This document shows, piece by piece, positions 16,048 to 24,258 of a DNA stretch of 40,404 nucleotides. Under the pieces are notes generated by a model. It saw only the letters and a program-made list of their open reading frames with translations. It was not told where the DNA came from and did no database searches. The stretch lies in the NCBI GenBank assembly GCA_030618495.1, contig JAUXDE010000001.1:1-40404 (forward strand), in the 5' to 3' direction. Within the stretch, counting starts at the first letter, position 1; each line of letters opens with the position of its first letter. Made by a program: the position numbers and the translations under genes. This DNA is from Clostridia bacterium (GTDB lineage Bacteria; UBA6262; WVXT01; JAUXBS01).

Positions 16048-17193
16048 TCATTTATCCCCGCTGTATGGTTTCTTGCTTATAATGGGACAATCCGGATCAG
16101 GAGAATTGAAATCCCCCGTTTCAAACTCCGCTATCACATGACACCCCCCCCTGCAGATTTCAAGGTACCCGCACTCACGGCAGGGAGAAGGGGCATTCCT
16201 GACCCAATTGCGAAACCGCTTCATGCTCCTTGAATCATGCCACAGGCGCTTCACATCGCCTTCCCACTTCTTTCTGCCGTGGCTGGCAAATGAACATCCT
16301 GCGAATCTCCCGTCAGAGAAAATCGACAGCAGTACGTCCCCCGCATAACAACCGTAAACGGCATACTTCTCCATCTCACTCCTGTCAGGATTATGGAAAC
16401 ATATCATCGGGATAAAGGAACAGTCTATTTTTACCGGAACCCCGTGTTTCTCGGAAATCCTCATTACGTGCGGGAAAAAACTCCTGTTCTGCCTGTCGTT
16501 GAGTTTCATCTTATAATACAGCTCCCTGCCCCTGCCTGAAGGCTTGAACCGCAACAACTCCACATCGTGAAGCCCATGACGGCTGGCATACTTAAACACT
16601 TCATCCAGCCTGTTGTAATTCAAGCTTGAAACCATGCAGTTTACACCGGTCTTTACCCCGGCTTTTTTTAACCTCCTTACCGCTGAATCCGCCATACTGA
16701 AATTCTCTTCATCCAGACTGTTTATGCTGATATTCACCTGACCGAATATCCTGCATTTTTCCGCAATTATTTCGTTCACATAGTAACCGTTTGTCGTGAG
16801 GTTCGGAACTATACCCACCTTCCTGGCATACTTGGCAATACTGAAAAAATCACGCCTGCTGAACGCCTCCCCTCCGCCCAGCGCCACATGGAAAACACCC
16901 ATCCCCGAGAGAGAGTCCAGCACTTTCCTGCATGAATTCAAATCCAGTTCGTCCTGCCTGCAGTCACCGGAATCCATATAGCAGTGCCGGCACTTTACGG
17001 GACAGGCATTGGTCACCGAGAAATGGACTTCAGTCGGCGCAGACAGGTAATTCCTTTTCTTTTTCCACTCAGGTGATTCGCCAAGCCCGAGCTCGCGCAT
17101 GCAGTCCCTGTCCACAAAGGCAAGCATCGGCGGGCTTTCAATCGAGATGATACCCCCAAAAGCTTCAAACCTGTAACGTAACGGCTTGCTCAT
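16048..17193 (-). CDS. Radical SAM/SPASM protein, probable peptide-modifying enzyme
   Basis: 381 aa. The radical SAM cluster motif is CPVKCRHC (Cys64, 68, 71). The glycine-rich SAM motif is GGGEAF rather than the usual GGEP. A SPASM domain closes the protein (Cys338, 341, 347, 351, 369, with CRGGC) and should carry auxiliary [4Fe-4S] clusters. The N-terminus reads RFEAFGGIISIE before the core, as seen in RiPP maturases that handle short peptides. The ATG at 17193 overlaps the stop of the 61-aa peptide gene by four bases. This coupling, and the SPASM type, make the small peptide the natural substrate candidate. Heme or anaerobic sulfatase maturases share parts of this pattern, but no sulfatase is nearby. 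Confidence 0.87.
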   Translation of the reverse strand: MSKPLRYRFEAFGGIISIESPPMLAFVDRDCMRELGLGESPEWKKKRNYLSAPTEVHFSVTNACPVKCRHCYMDSGDCRQDELDLNSCRKVLDSLSGMGVFHVALGGGEAFSRRDFFSIAKYARKVGIVPNLTTNGYYVNEIIAEKCRIFGQVNISINSLDEENFSMADSAVRRLKKAGVKTGVNCMVSSLNYNRLDEVFKYASRHGLHDVELLRFKPSGRGRELYYKMKLNDRQNRSFFPHVMRISEKHGVPVKIDCSFIPMICFHNPDRSEMEKYAVYGCYAGDVLLSIFSDGRFAGCSFASHGRKKWEGDVKRLWHDSRSMKRFRNWVRNAPSPCRECGYLEICRGGCHVIAEFETGDFNSPDPDCPIISKKPYSGDK

Positions 17194-17375
17194 TTCTTCT
17201 CCGGCTTGTCCTTTTTCCCCTGCTTCAGCTTCCTTGAAAAAATGATTCCCGTAACAATGTTGAACAGGACAGCGGACCCGAAAAGGGCGCAGGGGAAAGC
17301 CTTCAACAGCGTACCTATTGAACTTGAATTTGGATTGTACCCGGCTTTTACCTTTAATATCTTTCCTTTTTTCAT
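17190..17375 (-). CDS. 61-aa peptide, candidate substrate of the adjacent radical SAM enzyme
   Basis: A short basic N-terminus is followed by GYNPNSSSIGT (residues 12-22), a hydrophobic helix (about 26-46) with the single Cys29, and a Lys-rich tail. An AAAGGA Shine-Dalgarno sequence stands seven bases before the ATG at 17375. The stop overlaps the radical SAM start in an ATGA. The upstream gene (TPR/membrane protein) ends 43 bases earlier. The NPNSSS segment is the most likely modification site or recognition motif; Ser, Asn, Tyr and Cys29 are all chemically plausible targets. The peptide could instead be a small membrane subunit. I do not recognise a named family. Confidence 0.65.
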   Translation of the reverse strand: MKKGKILKVKAGYNPNSSSIGTLLKAFPCALFGSAVLFNIVTGIIFSRKLKQGKKDKPEKK

Positions 17376-17418
17376 CTTTTTATCCTTTATATTTCATATG
17401 TTAAATTGCACCCCAACA

Positions 17419-18603
17419 CTACTCTATTTCACTGGGTTCCCTCGTGGTGTACTTTTTAAAGATATGCGGATACTGCTCGCTGGCTGAACTCGAGTCCTCT
17501 TCGAAGAACATGAACTTCCTGTAATAGAAGCCCTCCATGTAGAAATTGCACAGGAATATCGTGATTATCGAAGTGGTAATAATTATGGAATGAACAAGAA
17601 TGGCAGGGTACTTCTTCCAGTTCCTTATCCCTGCAAATCCTGAGGCCCCTAACCACACCAGTACCATGGCAATTATACTGTATAATATGAAGTACCAGAA
17701 TTTGGAATCATCAAAAGGCCTGTACCATGGCAGGACAAATATCGGAGTCTTCAGATTATCCGGAACTTCAATACCCCGGAGCAGAGGGAATGCCCCTGAT
17801 ATATGATTTAAAAGAGGGAGCGAAAATATTACTACAGCCAGGATAAACCAGGATATCAATAACAACAGGAACAGTTTTAGCCCGGCCAGGTCAACACCGC
17901 GCCAGAACCGCATCCTTACCGACCATACAATGCAGATGAATATAAAGATGGATGCTATCCACCTGGGCATGTTTTTTTTAAAGGTAAAATGCGCCTGTTT
18001 TATATCCTTACTGAACATACTGTTTTCCCTGAGGTCCGGATTAAGCCTGTCTGCTCTCCTGCAGTACCGGTAAGAAACCAGCCACCTCCCAAGCATAAAG
18101 TACCTGCCGCCCAGCATGGCATATATTTCAGGTATCTTGTAAAAATCAGGATATTGACTGATCATGGATTTAAGTGACTTAATATCACTTTTTATTTCTT
18201 CGGGTTTCAGCTTCCCCACATACCTCTTCATCTTAAATACGCTCAAGGGTTTTCTGTACTTCTCTATTTCTTTTTCTACATGCTCCTTCCTCCTGCGCAC
18301 CTCCATAGTGTTCCGGTAACCCGGGAACTCCCCAAGGAGCTTCTTGTACATCCCCAGGGCACTCTCGTATTTCTTAAGCCTGGTCTCGCGTATAACCGCC
18401 GCCCTGTGCATGGCGTTAGCCCTTATTTTATTATTTATTCCCCTGTTGCGAGCCAGTTTACTGTATATCAACACAGCCCCGCTGACATTGCCCTTACTTA
18501 TCAGGTTCTCCGCGGTATCCAGTTTCTGTCTTATCGTCTCCGCATAAAGATTGGCATTAAACAACGTAACAAATAATGATATATATATTAATACCTTTTT
18601 CAT
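17419..18603 (-). CDS. TPR and multi-helix membrane protein
   Basis: 394 aa. A signal peptide (LIYISLFVTLFNANLYA) leads into TPR-like helices (25-200, for example GNVSGAVLIYSKLA and KYESALGMYKKLLGEFPGY). About four transmembrane helices follow between residues 215 and 370, with an external loop containing PLLRGIEV. The C-terminal tail is short and charged. It is the first gene of the run leading to the 61-aa peptide and radical SAM enzyme. It could receive, anchor or export the peptide, but this is inferred from gene order only. The ATG at 18603 has a GGATG-like Shine-Dalgarno sequence. Confidence 0.65.
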   Translation of the reverse strand: MKKVLIYISLFVTLFNANLYAETIRQKLDTAENLISKGNVSGAVLIYSKLARNRGINNKIRANAMHRAAVIRETRLKKYESALGMYKKLLGEFPGYRNTMEVRRRKEHVEKEIEKYRKPLSVFKMKRYVGKLKPEEIKSDIKSLKSMISQYPDFYKIPEIYAMLGGRYFMLGRWLVSYRYCRRADRLNPDLRENSMFSKDIKQAHFTFKKNMPRWIASIFIFICIVWSVRMRFWRGVDLAGLKLFLLLLISWFILAVVIFSLPLLNHISGAFPLLRGIEVPDNLKTPIFVLPWYRPFDDSKFWYFILYSIIAMVLVWLGASGFAGIRNWKKYPAILVHSIIITTSIITIFLCNFYMEGFYYRKFMFFEEDSSSASEQYPHIFKKYTTREPSEIE

Positions 18604-18780
18604 ACTTTCATCCAGGTTTTAAATGGCGCCCCTTACATACAACATTGATTTCCCTGTTAATATTTTAATAGCACACGATCTTTACTCATCTTTTCTTACT
18701 CTATAATGTACACGATTACAGCCTATTTATCAACTAAATAAAAGGTGGCAATAAATCTTCTTGCTGAACCTTGCTACGCT

Positions 18781-20799
18781 TTATTTCACTTTTAGTAACT
18801 CTCTTATTTTATCTTCGTCTTTCTTCGCAAGCTTATTTTGCCCTGTTTCCCTGAAAGTAATACTTCGATTCTGATATGCTCTTAAATATTTTGGATTTAT
18901 TTCTATCGCCTTACCAAAATCCACTATTGCCATATTATAAAAACCTTTTGTTTTATAAACAATTCCCCTGTTATTATATGCATGATAAAACTTAGGATTC
19001 AACTCTATTGTTTTATTAAAATCATCTATTGCTTTATCAAAATATCCTATTCTATTATAAACCGTGCCTCGATTATAATATGCCATTGAGTCTTTTTGGT
19101 TTAAATCTATTGCTCTTTTAAGCTCGTATTCACCATTATCATAAAAACCTGTTGAGAAAAAAAACATACCCTTGGCAACATAATAACTCTGGATCCCATC
19201 ATCATTCTTATTATATCCTTTTATTAATAAACTAAAATCCACCGGGTTATTCTCGATGATTTTTCTGTTCTGCTCAATATTTCTTATAAATATTAAAGCT
19301 ATATTATCAAAATAAATTAATTCCCATTCCTTGTTTTTATAAAGAGGCACAGACATTATACTTGATTCCCACGAATCATGATTGAAGAGTATGTAGTTTA
19401 TATTATAATCGTCTAAATATTTCGGAAATAATTCATATTTACGAATGGATTCCGCATGATGTTTTATAAATTCTTCGCCATAAACTTTACCCCTGCCATC
19501 AATAAAAACCTTTCTATGCGGATATAATCTCCATATAAGGTATCCTCCATTTTTATGACAATTCAGAATGTTTCCCCTTATATTGTTTCTTTCTATGAAA
19601 TCAACAGCTTTTTCCGGATATATAAATTTTGAAACTCCAATGCCAAATCTTTTAGCGCTATACCTGTTCTTAACGTTTTTATAGAAATTATTGTTTAATA
19701 CATTTACTATGCATATCATAATCAATAAAATAAGTATCAGCGAAACCATAATCCTGAATGTATTTTTAAAAATATTTCTTATACTATTAATAATCTCAAT
19801 AATTCTGCTTGAAACATTATTCATATTTGAAATTGCAATAGGCGTGGCAATAACAGCAAAATAAGAAATGTTCCTCCACGCCTTGAGTGATATGAAAAGG
19901 AAACCACAGAAAAGGATAATATTTGTTATATTTATTTTCTTAACATTCAAAAAGAACGTAGCTATAGTAAGCATTATAAGAGTCTTGTAACAAAATAATA
20001 TCAGGTTACTGTTTGATATGGAAAGTGATGGCTGTAATTCACTCGCTATCTTAGAATTAAGTTCCGTAAAGAGAAGAAACGGGAAAGCTACTCCTCTAAT
20101 ACCATAAGGGTTTATAAAACAGGCTAACATCATTAAAACAAAAATGATTAATAGCTTATTGTAGTTTTTCCCCTTTATTGGAACATCCTCATGCCATTTT
20201 GATTTGGACATCACCTTCCATGAAAAAAACTCACCTGCCATATAACTAAGTATCATCACAGGACCTATGATAAATAGACCATGTGTGTTTGTCCAAATAA
20301 GTTGTAAAAGCGGTAAAATATAGATTGAATTTGATTTCTTATGCTTATAATTATGGAGAATAAGGAAATATAAGGCAACAAAGAATAAGGATATCATCTC
20401 CGGGCGGGCATAGAATCTGTTTTGTATAATTAATAATGTAATGAAAAGAAATACCGATGAAAAAATATAATATTTTTTGTTTACAACTTTAAATACACAT
20501 ATGAATGCCAAAATATAGAATATAATTTTTAGTAAATGAATACCTGCTATATTCCCTATAGAATATGCAGCATATAATATTACCTGGAATAACCATTGCG
20601 AGTCAAGCCATAGATTTGATGGGACTGTATATGAAAATATGTCATATTCAGGAACCTTGAAATTCTCTAAAATCCACTGCCCTGCCTTTAAATGAAACCA
20701 GATATCGTAAGATGATATCTCTCTTATAACAAGAACCGCAAGCAATAAAAAAATCAAGAAAAACAAAAGCCGCCCTATCAGTTTGTCGAATGATTTCAT
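18781..20799 (-). CDS. GT-C-like polytopic membrane protein with C-terminal TPR repeats
   Basis: 672 aa. About ten hydrophobic segments fill residues 8-400. The first external loop reads YDIWFHLKAGQWILE, then DIFSYT and SQWLFQ, the pattern of GT-C-fold proteins related to oligosaccharyl or mannosyl transferases, where Asp residues contact a lipid-linked sugar. A soluble region (about 400-540, IFIDGRGKVYGEE) and three or four TPR repeats (545-660, AYYNRGTVYNRIGYFDKAIDDF) complete it. The DNA is markedly AT richer than the genes on either side, which suggests transfer. Enzymatic activity is inferred and the donor and acceptor are unknown. Confidence 0.68.
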   Translation of the reverse strand: MKSFDKLIGRLLFFLIFLLLAVLVIREISSYDIWFHLKAGQWILENFKVPEYDIFSYTVPSNLWLDSQWLFQVILYAAYSIGNIAGIHLLKIIFYILAFICVFKVVNKKYYIFSSVFLFITLLIIQNRFYARPEMISLFFVALYFLILHNYKHKKSNSIYILPLLQLIWTNTHGLFIIGPVMILSYMAGEFFSWKVMSKSKWHEDVPIKGKNYNKLLIIFVLMMLACFINPYGIRGVAFPFLLFTELNSKIASELQPSLSISNSNLILFCYKTLIMLTIATFFLNVKKINITNIILFCGFLFISLKAWRNISYFAVIATPIAISNMNNVSSRIIEIINSIRNIFKNTFRIMVSLILILLIMICIVNVLNNNFYKNVKNRYSAKRFGIGVSKFIYPEKAVDFIERNNIRGNILNCHKNGGYLIWRLYPHRKVFIDGRGKVYGEEFIKHHAESIRKYELFPKYLDDYNINYILFNHDSWESSIMSVPLYKNKEWELIYFDNIALIFIRNIEQNRKIIENNPVDFSLLIKGYNKNDDGIQSYYVAKGMFFFSTGFYDNGEYELKRAIDLNQKDSMAYYNRGTVYNRIGYFDKAIDDFNKTIELNPKFYHAYNNRGIVYKTKGFYNMAIVDFGKAIEINPKYLRAYQNRSITFRETGQNKLAKKDEDKIRELLKVK

Positions 20800-20984
20800 T
20801 ATTCGCTCTCCCTTTTCCAGGATTTCTTATCTCATTATATCACATTAGAACAAAAATATATTTTCTCATTATCATTTCTATAATGATGTTTTTACCCCAA
20901 TTCATCCCTTTTGTCAAGTAATCAGTAAATGCTTTTTAGAAATGGGAAAAAACATAAGATGGCCATATAATTCCCATTACCCTT

Positions 20985-21623
20985 CTAAAAACGGCATGCC
21001 ACGAACAAACCCGTCATGCTGCCGGATACAACCGGCACTATTTCAATGCCTTCATAAAACCTGAAATTAAGAGATAAATTTATGATTCTTGCCAGCACTT
21101 TCTTAAAATTACTTTCACTATTTATCATCTCAAGGCTTATCTTTTCAAACCATGTGCCCAACAAATACCCGAATGCGGGGGTTATAACAGCATCATTAAA
21201 GCTGAATGGTTCATGAAGTATTTCAATTGTACTCTCAAACAGGAAACTTGCTACGAAACTTCCCAGAAAACTTTCCCTCTTGCTGTATCCCCTGGCCCTG
21301 TAATACAGGTAAGTCTGGGACCCCGTATATGGGTGCCCTACAAAATTCCACCATATGGAATCTCCATCCCACCATTGAATGTTCCGTAAAAAAAAGTTTT
21401 CCTTGTATTGCTGAAAATCACCCCCACCATCACTTAAAACCTTGAACATAAGCAGATCCCCCGCCCAGTGAATGGAATACAGAATACCAACGTCCAATGC
21501 GATTTCACCGGCAGTATGTTGCCTGGGAACAGTCTCAATATACTTCTTCCCTTCCGCTGAAACAGACGAGAGCATTATGAAAACAAGTACTATGGACATA
21601 CCTATCTTTATAATCATACGCAT
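20985..21623 (-). CDS. DUF3943-like envelope protein
   Basis: 212 aa with a signal peptide (IVLVFIMLSSVSA). The conserved core WDGDSIWWNFVGHPYTGSQ, YYRARGYS and FESTIEILHEPFSFNDAVITP matches what I know of the DUF3943 group, usually found as outer-membrane or periplasmic proteins of unknown role. The protein is about half the length of many members and ends in a strand with terminal Phe. It stands alone between AT-rich spacers. Confidence 0.65.
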   Translation of the reverse strand: MRMIIKIGMSIVLVFIMLSSVSAEGKKYIETVPRQHTAGEIALDVGILYSIHWAGDLLMFKVLSDGGGDFQQYKENFFLRNIQWWDGDSIWWNFVGHPYTGSQTYLYYRARGYSKRESFLGSFVASFLFESTIEILHEPFSFNDAVITPAFGYLLGTWFEKISLEMINSESNFKKVLARIINLSLNFRFYEGIEIVPVVSGSMTGLFVACRF

Positions 21624-21692
21624 CCTTTAACTTAATCCTGGCATATCCTTGGTATGTTAATTTATTTATTCAATAAACTCTTCATGACCCGG

Positions 21693-21947
21693 TCACATCG
21701 CCGCTTGTTTTATTAATGCTATTTTATTTTTTCGGGTCAAGCGTTTTATCTGGGATTCGCGTTTTGATGCTGATGACCTATCAGGATGTTCTTCCTTCCA
21801 AAGAAGTTTTGAAAAACCGAAAGACCTTGTATAATTGCAGCCTTTTCCTGACTTATGATCTCCTATTCTGCGTTCAAGGTCATTGGTTATTCCTGTATAT
21901 AATGTCTTGTTTTTGCATTCAATGATATATACAAACCAGTTTTTCAT
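21693..21947 (-). CDS. Small GIY-YIG nuclease domain protein (YhbQ-like)
   Basis: 84 aa. The GIY-YIG fold is shown by VYIIECKNKTLYTGITNDLERRIGDH, with the catalytic Tyr and Arg in order, and by the downstream Lys/Glu helix (SKRESQIKRLTRKNK). Single-domain proteins of this size are common and often of unknown role; some act on branched or damaged DNA. It lies in a small accessory patch with a repeat-flanked PAS gene and an IS3 remnant, so mobility is possible. Confidence 0.85.
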   Translation of the reverse strand: MKNWFVYIIECKNKTLYTGITNDLERRIGDHKSGKGCNYTRSFGFSKLLWKEEHPDRSSASKRESQIKRLTRKNKIALIKQAAM

Positions 21948-21980
21948 TAGGATTCACTTCGTCGCTTCGCGAACCTGTCA

Positions 21981-22002
21981 CGACTGAATGACGTTCCCTT
22001 CG
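21981..22002. repeat. 22-bp direct repeat, copy A
   Basis: Matches 22529-22550 at 21 of 22 positions (core GACGTTCCCTTCG). The two copies flank the PAS gene. Confidence 0.7.
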
Positions 22003-22030
22003 TTTTGCGAACTTGTCCTTAATGCAGTGA

Positions 22031-22435
22031 TTAATCAAGCAGCCTTTTAATACCCTGGATTTCCTGCAATCCGCTTATGTTCTGTGATGCCTCAAGACAT
22101 CCCAGGTATTTCCCGTCTGGAGCCCTCAATGCATAATATTCAATCAACACTTTCTGCTTGTCTCCGCCAGGACCAATCGGTAAATCAATCCAGAAACGGG
22201 CTTTATCCCTTTTACCTGCTTTCATTTCTGAAAGTATCTGTTCAACTTTCGCAAGACTTTTTTCAGGATGGCATTTACTCACATTTCGTCCTACCACAGC
22301 TTCAGGCCTTTTGAATATCCTCGTCTTGTGCTTGTTCCAGCCAAGAACATTATCGTTTTCATCCAGCACTGAAAACTCCAATGGAATTGTCTCAAGCACC
22401 GCTTCCAATACATCTTCGTTTAGTTTTCCTACCAT
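22031..22435 (-). CDS. Stand-alone PAS domain protein (DUF438-type C-terminal PAS)
   Basis: 134 aa and a single PAS fold. The core is FSVLDENDNVLGWNKHKTRIFKRPEA, then VGRNVSKCHPEKSLAKVEQIL and GKYLGCLEASQNIS. This matches the PAS module at the C-terminus of DUF438 proteins of anaerobes. A kinase, cyclase or DNA-binding output domain is absent, so it must work with a partner protein. The ligand is unknown; the conserved CHPEK could hold a cofactor. A GGAG Shine-Dalgarno sequence precedes the ATG. It sits between two 22-bp direct repeats. Confidence 0.8.
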   Translation of the reverse strand: MVGKLNEDVLEAVLETIPLEFSVLDENDNVLGWNKHKTRIFKRPEAVVGRNVSKCHPEKSLAKVEQILSEMKAGKRDKARFWIDLPIGPGGDKQKVLIEYYALRAPDGKYLGCLEASQNISGLQEIQGIKRLLD

Positions 22436-22528
22436 TTCATTCTCCTCCTTTGATTTATTCCCTTCAAACGTTTCCCTGGATTTGCTTTGCTATATATGTT
22501 ATCCAAAGACGAATTTCAAAAACTCCCT

Positions 22529-22550
22529 CGACTGAACGACGTTCCCTTCG
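22529..22550. repeat. 22-bp direct repeat, copy B
   Basis: Differs from copy A (21981-22002) at one position. It is followed by CTATACTCAGGG, giving the appearance of the dispersed repeats that often end in CTCAGGG in bacterial genomes. The 22436-22680 spacer contains no other coding signal. Confidence 0.7.
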
Positions 22551-22689
22551 CTATACTCAGGGTAAACTTACCTGTATTATCCTGCATTTTCAGGAATGCT
22601 TTCACTTTTCTTTTGAAATAGAATAAAATTTGGAATCTTATATTTTTCTCTTGTTAGAAAGTCACCACTTTATCGCTTTCCTTATGCTA

Positions 22690-23061
22690 TATTCCCGGGG
22701 AAGAAGACATCAAAGCCGCATCCGGAGCATAAGATATACCTTTATTTGTTACGAGAGCTAACGATAGACAAGCCAAATCATGTGTGGTCGACAAGATATT
22801 ACATATATTCGCCTATCGCATGGATTTGCATACCTTGTAGCAATAATGGACTGGTTCAGCCGGTATGTGTTGAGCTGGCGGTTATCAAATACCCCGGACC
22901 CGGGATTCTGTGTAGAAACACTGGAAGAAGCGTTGCTTAATCATGAGCATCCTGAAATCTTTAACAGTGACCAGGGGAGCCAGTTCACGAACAATGATTT
23001 TACTGGGTTGCTGCTGGCAAACGATATACGGATATCCATACTAATAAAAAGTTTTAACTAG
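22690..23061 (+). pseudogene. IS3-family transposase (OrfB, DDE) remnant
   Basis: The frame reads KKTSKPHPEHKIYLYLLREL and then PNHVWST, as in IS3 OrfB, until an extra A near 22789 shifts the frame. The sense resumes as DITYIRLSHGFAYLVAIMDW, then RYVLSWRLSNT, and FNSDQGSQFTN with the second catalytic Asp. It ends at RISILIKS, where intact copies continue through the catalytic Glu. The first third (OrfA and the OrfB start) and the last third are missing, and no terminal inverted repeats were found. It cannot be active. Confidence 0.85.
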
Positions 23062-23111
23062 TTAATAACAGGTAAAATATAATTTCGTATATGTGGTTTT
23101 ATAAATATTTC

Positions 23112-24086
23112 TTATTTCTTTTTCATCATCCCTTCCAAATCAATAATTATCTTCTCGGAACCTTCGCCCATCATAAATTGCGGAAGGACACCATCCCACT
23201 TGTCAATCCATTCCTTTGCTATGATTTGCGGGGTTCTTGCTATTGAACGTCCCTTAATTTCAAGAGCTTTTGCAAGCGCTTCAGCTTTAACTATTTCCTG
23301 TTTCTTCTTCATCTTCTCAGCTTCAAGAATGTTCTTTTGCTTAATAACTTCCTGTTCTGCGACCTTGGTTTCCTGTATTTTCCGTGTTAAATCTTCCGGA
23401 GGTATAATTTTTCTCACAAGAATCTGTTCCGAAGTAAGATAGTTCTCTTTTTCAAAATACTCTTCCAGCAATTGTTGGTACTTCTGCTGGAATTCTATCC
23501 TCTTTTGAGCATACGCTTCCTGAGCAGTAAATTTTGCGGCGACATCCCGCATCTTGCTTCTTGAGGTAGGAATCAAAATCTTCTCATTAACATCCCATTC
23601 ATTACCAACATTTTGCTTAATATGCGAAACCTTATTTGCATTGATTCTGTAACGGATTGATGCCTCACAACTTAAAGGAAGGCCGTCTGAACTAAGGCAG
23701 GATATTTTATCGGACCAGGTCTTTGTATAAACATCGTAAACTGTAACAGTATTTAATCCTTTAAGAACAATATGGAAACCTTCATCAAGAATACGGTCAT
23801 GATTGACCCCATTAAACATATTAAAAATCACTCCCCTGTTCCCTGCCTGTATGATTACAGCTGAAGCTAACGCATATGATATGACAGCAAAGACTATGAG
23901 AATTACCATAGCTTTAGGTATGGCCTTTTTATTTATAGAAACCTCACCGATTCTATCCATAATCATACCAACCCCTATTTCCTCACCTTCCCTTACCTTA
24001 ACCTTAACCTCTTTCCCCTTTTCAACAACAGACATTACCGCTAAGACCACACCAACCACAAGTACAATACCTGCCCATAATACCAT
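23112..24086 (-). CDS. SPFH/prohibitin-family membrane protein
   Basis: 324 aa. One N-terminal hydrophobic segment (2-20) is followed, after a charged stretch, by a second one (residues 58-80, KAMVILIVFAVISYALASAV). Next comes an SPFH/band 7 domain (NRGVIFNMFNGVNHDRILDEG through the EILI region) and a long coiled coil rich in Lys, Glu and Gln (about 215-280). Such proteins form membrane-bound rings or microdomains and often hold FtsH-type proteases. The second N-terminal helix before the domain resembles NfeD-like or signal anchors. It stands alone; no FtsH or NfeD neighbour is present. Confidence 0.82.
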   Translation of the reverse strand: MVLWAGIVLVVGVVLAVMSVVEKGKEVKVKVREGEEIGVGMIMDRIGEVSINKKAIPKAMVILIVFAVISYALASAVIIQAGNRGVIFNMFNGVNHDRILDEGFHIVLKGLNTVTVYDVYTKTWSDKISCLSSDGLPLSCEASIRYRINANKVSHIKQNVGNEWDVNEKILIPTSRSKMRDVAAKFTAQEAYAQKRIEFQQKYQQLLEEYFEKENYLTSEQILVRKIIPPEDLTRKIQETKVAEQEVIKQKNILEAEKMKKKQEIVKAEALAKALEIKGRSIARTPQIIAKEWIDKWDGVLPQFMMGEGSEKIIIDLEGMMKKK

Positions 24087-24258
24087 TTGATTCTCCTTTC
24101 TTTAGCTTTAGCCAACTTAATTTTAAAATTATACTCAATTGACCTAAAAATACAAGCAAATTATTGGGATTGTCAAGCCAAAATAGAAATGTCATGTTTT
24201 TAAATAGCAACACTTCATCCAGATGTTGGAACTTTGATGAAGAAAAAGCAGGGGGGAT

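Noticed and set aside
24087-24258. Spacer between the SPFH gene and the helicase gene examined for a small RNA or riboswitch
   Set aside because: AT rich, with no conserved stem, T-run terminator or recognisable RNA motif.
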